Assembly (NCBI GenBank): GCA_036435485.1
Contig: CM071598.1
Coordinates: 145,556,148-145,620,147, forward strand
DNA: 64,000 nucleotides
Reading direction: 5' to 3'
Source: Saposhnikovia divaricata
Lineage: Eukaryota > Streptophyta > Magnoliopsida > Apiales > Apiaceae
Positions 57,430-64,000 of the stretch are shown piece by piece. A program made the translations under genes and the position numbers. The notes under the pieces were generated by a model. That model was given only the letters and a program-made list of their open reading frames with translations, searched no databases and had not been told where the DNA came from. Each line of letters begins with the position of its first letter. The first letter of the stretch is position 1.

Positions 57430-59661
57430 TTAGTGAGGATTAGTTTTAAGGATCCAGACTTGCTTGGATCCTTTGGCATTCTTAACTTTGTTAGCTTTTG
57501 CAGCGGAATTAACATTATCAGAGTTTGAGCTAACATTTTCAGTGTTTACACTTGCAGTATCAACTTTAACCCATTTCAGATTGGGTTTCAGTTCATAGTA
57601 TTTATGATAGATAGCATGATATTCTCTGCAAGTATAGATGGAATGCCAAGTGCTTCCACAGTGTGTGCATAGAGTCTGTGGCTTAGTTCTAGCAAAATCC
57701 TTCTTTACCTCAGACTTTGTAGGTAAAGAATTTATATTTTTATTTTTCTTGCAAAAATTTGCAAGATGCTTAGTACTACCACAGTTATGACATGTCTTTC
57801 TTGGAGCATAACTAGCAAGCATTGGTTTATTTCCTGAAGTGATGCCTACTTTTCCATTTCTGTTCTTGTTTGACACTTTCTTTTTCTCAACAGATTTTAA
57901 CTCCTTCAGTTTATGTTTGAGTTGTTTATCTGTCATTGAACCAATATTAACCTGTTTAACACTAGTTTTTACTGGTTTTCTTTTGACAGCTTCTTTTTCA
58001 TTCTCAGACAAAAATTTACTGGTTCCATGAACAAATTTAGTTCTGACTTTAACTTGATTTTGAAATCTAAGTTCATCTCCCTCATTATAACCTAGACCAA
58101 CAGTGTCTGTTTGAAAAATCTGTTGAGTGTCCTTTCCAGAATTAGTCCAAGTCCTAATTTTCTTATTTGCTTCCTCCAACTCAGATTCTAGTTGTTTATA
58201 TTTCTGAAGCAAGTCATGTTCTATAGAAACAGCATCATCTCTCTCTTTCTGAACTTGTTGCATGTTTTCAAGTTTCTCTTCAACAAGTTTATTTCTTTCT
58301 TTAAGTTCAAAATTTTCAGCTTTTATCCTCTCATTTTCTAAAGTCTGATCCCTATAACTTATATACAATAACTTAAGAAAAATTCTTAATTGAGCAATGT
58401 CATTAATATTATAAGCATAGGTAGTTAGAGGTACCTGATTTTCAGAGGATTCTGATTCAGTAGTAGCCATGAGAGTATAGTTCACTTCTTCATCAGAATC
58501 TGAAGTATCTGCCCAATCTCTGCCTTTAGTGTAGAGTACCTTTCCAGTTTTACCCTTCTTGCACTCAGGAGCATAGTGACCCATCTCCTTACACTTGTAG
58601 CATTGAATTTCAGACTTATCCTTCTTCCCTTTAGAATCTCTCTTATCAGACTTCCTGTAGCTTTTCCTGTCTTCATTTGAATCCCTAGAAAACCTTTTTC
58701 CTTTCTTGAAATTCTTGAAGCCCATTTTCTTGAAAGTCTTCACCATTAACACAGCCATTTTCCTCATTTCTTCTTCATAATCCTCAGAGTCAGATGATTC
58801 AGAAGAATTTGAATCATAATCAGAGTTTGGTGATTCACTTTCTGAATGTATGACCAAAGCTTTTCCTTTCATTTTCCTTCTTGTTGCCTCTTTCTTCTGA
58901 GGCTTCTCTTCAACATTAAGAGCAACAGACTTTCCTTTCCTGCTTGATCTCCTGTTTCTCTGTTCCATTTCCAATTCATAAGTTTTGAGCAGTCCATAGA
59001 TTTCATCAATCTCTGTTTCAGCAAGATCATAGTTGTCTCTAATAGTGGTTGTTTTCACATCCCACTTTTCAGGTAGAGAAAGAAGAAACTTGAGATTCGA
59101 GTCTTCTAGATCATACTCTTTGTTGACCAATGACAGATCATTAATCAGTTTACAGAATCTATCAAATGTTTCTGTCATGGTCTCTTCAGGTTTAGCCTCA
59201 AAATGCTCATACTCTTGTGTGTGTATGTTTCTCCTATTCTTCTTAATAGCTGCAGTTCCTTGACACCTGACTTCAAGAGCATCCCATATCTCTTTTGCAG
59301 TGGTGCAGTTAATGACTTTGTTAGACATAACATTGTCTAAAGCACTATGCAGTAAATTCCTAACTTTTGCATCCTTAGCAATTGATGATAGATCTTCAGG
59401 AGTCATGTCCTTCTTTTCCTTTGGAACCATTTTTGCTGCTTCACCAGCAACTGCAACAGATAGCTTTGTAGGATTGTGAGGGCCTTCATAAATTCTGTCA
59501 AGATATTCTGGATCTGTAGCCTCCAGAAACATAGTCATCTTGACCTTCCACATAGCATACTCTAATGGCCTCAGAATAGGAACCCTGATTGGTTCATAAC
59601 GACTCACAGTAGTAGGAGCCTTTTCAGAAACAGTAGGTGTTGGTGGAGGAATTTCTGACAT
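57430..59661 (-). CDS. Element F gag polyprotein with three zinc knuckles
   Basis: 743 codons, ATG 59661. The capsid region is residues 20-235 (LEYAMWKVKMTMFLEATD, TAKEIWDALE, YEHFEAKPEETMTETFDRF, LKFLLSLPEKWD). An acidic Ser-rich stretch covers 270-297 and a basic stretch 308-350. CCHC knuckles: CYKCKEMGHYAPEC (354-367), CHNCGSTKHLANFC (624-637) and CTHCGSTWHSIYTC (665-678). A coiled coil at about 436-505 separates the first from the others. The frame is intact. It forms virus-like particles and binds element RNA. Three perfect CX2CX4HX4C motifs are more than the one usual in copia gag; C keeps only the first. Confidence 0.95.
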   Translation of the reverse strand: MSEIPPPTPTVSEKAPTTVSRYEPIRVPILRPLEYAMWKVKMTMFLEATDPEYLDRIYEGPHNPTKLSVAVAGEAAKMVPKEKKDMTPEDLSSIAKDAKVRNLLHSALDNVMSNKVINCTTAKEIWDALEVRCQGTAAIKKNRRNIHTQEYEHFEAKPEETMTETFDRFCKLINDLSLVNKEYDLEDSNLKFLLSLPEKWDVKTTTIRDNYDLAETEIDEIYGLLKTYELEMEQRNRRSSRKGKSVALNVEEKPQKKEATRRKMKGKALVIHSESESPNSDYDSNSSESSDSEDYEEEMRKMAVLMVKTFKKMGFKNFKKGKRFSRDSNEDRKSYRKSDKRDSKGKKDKSEIQCYKCKEMGHYAPECKKGKTGKVLYTKGRDWADTSDSDEEVNYTLMATTESESSENQVPLTTYAYNINDIAQLRIFLKLLYISYRDQTLENERIKAENFELKERNKLVEEKLENMQQVQKERDDAVSIEHDLLQKYKQLESELEEANKKIRTWTNSGKDTQQIFQTDTVGLGYNEGDELRFQNQVKVRTKFVHGTSKFLSENEKEAVKRKPVKTSVKQVNIGSMTDKQLKHKLKELKSVEKKKVSNKNRNGKVGITSGNKPMLASYAPRKTCHNCGSTKHLANFCKKNKNINSLPTKSEVKKDFARTKPQTLCTHCGSTWHSIYTCREYHAIYHKYYELKPNLKWVKVDTASVNTENVSSNSDNVNSAAKANKVKNAKGSKQVWILKTNPH

Positions 59662-59708
59662 GATTATTGATGTGTTTGGATCTTAACCTGTAATAAAGTA
59701 ACAGATTG

Positions 59709-59720
59709 GCTCTGATACCA
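59709..59720 (-). other. Element F primer-binding site
   Basis: Minus strand TGGTATCAGAGC, 2 nt from the LTR, same type as in B and C. Confidence 0.92.
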
Positions 59721-59722
59721 CT

Positions 59723-60232
59723 TGTTAGGCCGAATACACAACTAATAATCAACTTTGTATGAGAGATTAATAAGTAAAAGCGTTTATGCACTTAAAAAAA
59801 CTTCTTGTATTTCAAACCCTCTTCGTGATGTAAAATATCACAAAGAGCTACTAGGTTACAATAAAGATAATTCGTTATCGATACCCTTCTAGGGTTAACC
59901 TATCTGTATTTATATACCATACAGCTACGATACAATCTCTAATTGATATTCCTAATAATCAGCTATACAATGATATCAATTACAGATTGTCACACGTCTC
60001 CTATGTCAACTCGATCTCTTTGATAGCTATCCAATCTTCAAAGATATCGCTTCCATAATAAGTCTTCAATCACTGTTGAACAGTAGACGCGCTTCCTTCA
60101 GACAGAGTTTAACAAACTCTGTCGAGCTTCCAACTGTCAGAGTTTACGCAAACTCTGACTACTTCCAGCTAAACTCTGATAACTCCCTGTAACACTTAAA
60201 CACTGATCAAAACACATCAATTATATTTAACA
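59723..60232 (-). repeat. Element F 5' LTR
   Basis: 510 bp. It differs from 47737-48246 at two positions seen (ACAACTA for ACAATTA, GCTACT for GCTGCT). TATATAAATA (minus) is at 59917-59926. Both U3 hairpins are present from 60101. Confidence 0.95.
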
Positions 60233-61412
60233 TTATCTCTTCATCTGACTCATTAATTAACAACCTTCTCTTCTTTGATTTAGGCACCTCAGCTGCCACT
60301 TCTTCTTCAGCAGAGATTGAGAAGTCAGATCTTTTTACTCTTACCTTTTTAGCCCTGACAGCTTTGTGCTTTGTTCTACCTCCACGCTTTGGTTTAGCCT
60401 GTGTAGGCGGTGGATTTTGTTCAGAGTTTGCAATTGGTTCATTGATGTTAGGTTGAGGTTGAGTTTGAGTTTGAGTGGGTGTTGGTTGAATTTGTTCAGT
60501 GCTTGGCTCATCATTTTCAGGTTGAGAGGGTTGAGGTTTTGTTTCAGTGTTTGTAGGTTGTAAAGGTTCAGTGTTTGCAGGTGGTGAAAGTGCAGGCTCT
60601 GGTTATTGTGGTTCTTGAGGTTGATTTAAGAAGTTTTAAAGAGCAAGAGGCAAAAACAATTTAGGTACATGCTCCTTGTTTGCATCCTTGTTGGTCAAAT
60701 CAGAGAATACTCTCTTATGAACTTTAAAGGGCTCAATAATGTCTTCCTCAGAAATTTCAACATCAGGCACACAAGCAGAGAATAGTAATTGACAAAATCT
60801 AGAAAAATAAACAGTGGTACTAGACTCTGACAATCTTTCACCGATATTCATCATGACAAGTCTACCAAAATCAAAATTACTTCCAAAAAGAAGAGAATAC
60901 CCGATTTGAAGACTGTCAGTAGGAATAGCATCCCAATTGGTGACTTTCTTTCCAAACGCCCTTGTGTTGCAATCGAAAAAGAAACTCCACTCCTTCCTTA
61001 GAAATGGCCTTTTCACTTGACCAAGTCTCTCTAAAGGTCCTGAGTACCCAATTTGCTGCAACATCTCTTTTAGAATTCTTTCACCAACAACACTGTATGT
61101 AGAGTATGTATCAAAGCCCAAATAATCTCTGACCATCGTTGGAGTAATGACACGCTCTTTTTCCTCATATGTGAAAATAATCGAAGGAGTCCCATTCTCT
61201 TCTCCATCATCATAAGTAGCTGACTGCCAGAAAGTAGCAATCTGTGCAGCAGAGAGCTTTGTTGGTTCAACTAGGGCTCTACCAATCTCCGAATCCAGCA
61301 AGAAGTTTTGAATTAAATGAAACATCGTGGGAACGCTCTCAGTATTCAACGGAGCTGCATAGTTGTTAGGTACAAACACTAACCCTCGAGCGTTAAAAGC
61401 TTTGGTGGCCAT
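60233..61412 (-). pseudogene. Element E aORF, N-terminal part
   Basis: ATG 61412 (MATKAFNARG). 259 codons are open to a TAA at 60636, covering the whole N-terminal region: VPNNYAAPLN, QIATFWQSATYDDGEENG, RKEWSFFFDCNTRAFGKK, WDAIPTDSLQIGYSLLFGSNFDFGR, YFSRFCQLLFSACVPD. Beyond it the frame continues with another TAA near 60606 (a Gln codon CAA in F) into Gln/Pro/Thr-rich sequence and basic clusters until F's insertion at TTATC. Confidence 0.88.
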
Positions 61413-62763
61413 GAGATTAGAAGAAAATATCAGAGAAAAGGATGTGTATGAAAGGTGTTTGTGAAAATGTGCAAGTGAAAGAACAAAGTAAATGTGAATG
61501 GTCGTGTGCAAATAGAATAACCGTTTATGTAAAATGATTAGATTTGTAATTAAAAATTAAAACCCAATCGTTTTAAACATTAACACACGCAACCAGTTTC
61601 TTGGTTAATGTGTGAGTGGGACACGCGGCACACATGCAATGGAAAAACTTTTTACGTTCAGTAATTATGGCAATAATTACTGCTACTCTCTCTCTCCTAT
61701 TTCCAATACACTTTAACACTCTAATACTCATTAACAGTTGGAAATTATTTATCTCATTTTTCAAAAACTCTTTTTACCCCAAGTATGTAAATTATCTGAA
61801 ATAAAATTTACCTTAGAGTACTAGACAAAATTCATCAGTGTTTGTCAATTCACCAACTTTATTTCCATAACCCTTTCAAAAACTGCACAGTTGTGAATTT
61901 ATGTGTGTGTATAACAGAGTTTACTATTCAATATTTAGAGCATCTATCCATAAAATAAATCAGTAAACACTATTTGCACAAACTCTCATAGTAAACACTT
62001 AATGTCTGATGAATGCTAAACTCTGTAGTAAATAATTAATATACAGTAACTCTGAACTAACTTATACCCCCCTTCTAACTAATCTAATTTTTTTTCGTTT
62101 CTCCAGTAATCAGAGGTTGGAACTAGTCACCAAAAATCCTATAATTTTAGCCCTTATCTTTTTGATAAGTTCCTGGGTCTTTCTAGTCTTTGACTAGTCA
62201 CCAAAAATTAGAGAATTTTAGCCCTTACTTTTTACTAGCAAGTTCCTGGGTCGTCCTAGATACAACATAACCTCAAAGGAGTTCTAACAGCCTATATACA
62301 TTTGCTTTGGGGGTAGACTAATAACAGAATCTAACTTAACAGAGTTTAACAAACAGAGTTTAGAAGTCATCAATCATCAGAAGTTAGTCATGAGAGGCAA
62401 TGCACACAGCATTTACAGACTCAGAGTTTAGGATAGATAAACTAAGAGATGCTATAAATATGGAAATAGTGTCATGCTGTGTAAATTTTCTGCACAGTCT
62501 AAGATTAGATCACAAATAACTTAGAAGGATTCATGATTAATTACTGAGAATTATGCTTCATACAGATTTCTTCATCGGTGTTTATGTTCAGACAATAACA
62601 TTATCAGAGTTTATCAGAGTTTGTCCAACATTTCAACAGTGTAAGACCTACAGAGTATTCTAAAAGGTATATTACCACATCAAGGTATACTAATCACAGA
62701 AAGATAATCACAGAAACATGAGCAACATATTATACAAGTAAAGTTTGAGTCTAACAAGTATCT
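61413..62763 (-). other. Element E spacer between aORF and pol
   Basis: No gene. Contains the CAGAGTTT words (about 62330-62650) and the TCACCAAAAAT / TTCCTGGGTC doublet also seen in F. It is about 750 bp shorter than F's spacer because the promoter-ORF unit is missing. Confidence 0.75.
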
Positions 62764-64000
62764 CTAGTCGAAACCAGAGATCATTCCTAGTTCATTTACC
62801 AGCCTTGTAAATGTAGCTTCACTCAATGGCTTGGTGAAGATATCTGCAAGCTGTTGTTCTGTAGACACAAAATAAAGCTCAATATTTCCTTCCTCTACAT
62901 GTTTTCTGATAAAATGGTACCTTATGCTGATGTGCTTGGTCATTGAATGCTGTACTGGATTACCTGTCATAGCAATAGCACTTTGATTATCATAGAAAAT
63001 AGGTATTTTACTGTACCTTAATCCATAATCCAGCAATTGATTCTTCATCCACAGAATCTGTGCACAACAGCTACCAGCCGCAATATACTCTACTTCAGCT
63101 GTAGATGTAGAAATTGATTTCTGTTTCTTGCTGTACCAAGACACAAGTCTGTCACCCAGAAATTGACAACTTCCACTGGTGCTTTTTCTGTCTATCTTAC
63201 AGCCTGCAAAGTTGCATCAGAGTAACCAAGTAGCTTGAAATCTGATTCTCTAGGATACCACAGACCTAAGGTTATGGTGCCCTTGAGATACTTAAAAATT
63301 CTCTTCACAGCTGTTAGATGTGGTTCTCTAGGGTCTGCCTCAAACCTTGCACAGAGACAAGTTGCATACATGATGTCAAGTCTGCTTGCTGTTAGATAAA
63401 GAAGAGACCCTATCATGCCTCTGTAGCTTGTCATATCTACTGGAGCTCCTATGTCTTTGTCCAACTTTGTTGCTGTTGCCATGGGAGTTGTTGCAGATGA
63501 ACAGTCAAGCATACCAAATTTCTTGAGAAGATTTCTGATATATTTTGCTTGATTTATAAAAATCCCATCATCTGTTTGCTTCACTTATAGGCCTAGAAAA
63601 TAACTAAGCTCTTCCATCATGCTCATTTGATACCTGGATTGCATGAGCTTGGCAAACTTCTTACAGAGTTTATCATTTGTAGACCCAAAAATTATGTCAT
63701 CAACATATATCTGAACTAAAAGCATGTCAGTGCCAGATTTAAAATAGAACAGGGTTTTATCAATTGTACCTCTGTTGAACCCACTTTTTAAAAGAAATTG
63801 AGCCAGAGTTTCATACCATGCTCTTGGTGCCTACTTAAGTCCATAGAGTGCCTTATCCAGCCTGTAGACATAGTCTGGATATTTGGGGTCCACAAATCCT
63901 GGTGGTTGTTCAACAAACACTTCTTCTTCAAGCTTCCCATTCAGAAAAGCACTTTTTACATCCATCTGAAATACCTTGAATTTCTTTTGAGAGGCATATG
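62764..64000 (-). pseudogene. Element E pol, RT-RNase H part (truncated by window)
   Basis: The reading enters at the window end just before the FLNG block, and runs through the block before AWYETL-type sequence with a TAG near 63832 (CAG in F), YVDD (63696-63707), a TAA near 63584 in the LGL-x-VKQ block, and a one-base loss near 63208. It then finishes with RNase H: SWYSKKQKSISTST, YIAAGSCCAQILWMKNQ, TKHISIRYHFIRKH, ADIFTKPLSEATF. Very close to F throughout, confirming the same family. Not functional. Confidence 0.92.

Larger units (their letters stand above)
47737..60232 (-). mobile_element. Element F: young SIRE/Maximus-like copia element nested in its sister E
   Basis: 12,496 bp with TSD TTATC. 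The 510-bp LTRs (47737-48246, 59723-60232) differ at two bases. Minus-strand order: LTR, primer-binding site, gag, pol, spacer, aORF, polypurine tract, LTR. Only two stops break it: TAG in pol (55308-55310) and TAG in the aORF (51711-51713). A gene-like unit on the plus strand (about 52130-52900) lies in its spacer and is absent from E. F and E share LTR, pol and aORF sequence and form one family distinct from A and C. Confidence 0.95.
44662..64000 (-). mobile_element. Element E: SIRE/Maximus-like copia element, second family, interrupted by F
   Basis: Left border is a 536-bp 3' LTR (44662-45197). It contains aORF halves 45355-47736 and 60233-61412, a spacer 61413-62763 and pol from 62764 beyond the window end. 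F sits in the aORF with TSD TTATC (47732-47736 and 60233-60237). F plus one TSD copy is 12,501 bp, divisible by three, so the aORF halves share one frame. Many stops and frameshifts show E is older than F. Gag and the 5' LTR are outside the window. Confidence 0.93.

Overview
The window is plant nuclear DNA (AT-rich, with plant-type LTR retrotransposons primed by initiator-Met-like and Asp-like tRNA sites). It holds no ordinary host gene that I can recognise. A dicot is likely, but the sequence does not name the species. Almost all of it is a stack of LTR retrotransposons inserted into one another, and most junctions are proved by 5-bp target-site duplications (TSDs).

Layout. Element A (+) is an old, broken SIRE/Maximus-type copia element. 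Its integrase is at 1-747, its RT/RNase H at 16418-17778, its additional ORF at 18511-20606, and pieces of its 3' LTR at 20849-21528, 35288-35359 and 41406-41752. Element B (-, 748-16417, TSD TAGAT) has 4,741-bp LTRs and an almost non-coding interior, and it carries a 555-bp hAT MITE (7325-7879). Element C (-, 21529-35282, TSD GGTTA) and element D (+, 35360-41400, TSD GTTAC) both sit in A's 3' LTR. C is a nearly complete copia element with gag, pol and an additional ORF. D is a gag-only Athila-like gypsy derivative. Element G (-, 41753-44661) is the 3' end of another Athila-like element. Element E (-, 44662 to the window end) is a second copia family. It is interrupted inside its additional ORF by its young sister F (-, 47737-60232, TSD TTATC).

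Relative ages from LTR-LTR differences counted by eye: B about 11/4,741, F 2/510, C about 6/1,369 plus a G-run length change, D about 18/1,435. B, C and F are therefore recent, D is older, and A is the oldest substrate.

The copia elements A, C, E and F share a plan: gag - pol - AT-rich spacer with iterated short motifs - a long sense-strand additional ORF (aORF) of 1,000-1,200 codons - polypurine tract - LTR. The aORF has a conserved N-terminal globular region with a Tyr-x-Arg-Phe-type motif, a low-complexity middle, coiled coils and a conserved C-terminus. No membrane segment is evident, so the usual label 'env-like' is not supported here. F also carries, antisense in its spacer, a compact gene-like unit (G-box, TATA box, AACAATGG start, 85-codon ORF, 3' end signals) that sister E lacks. 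That unit is the best candidate for something undescribed.
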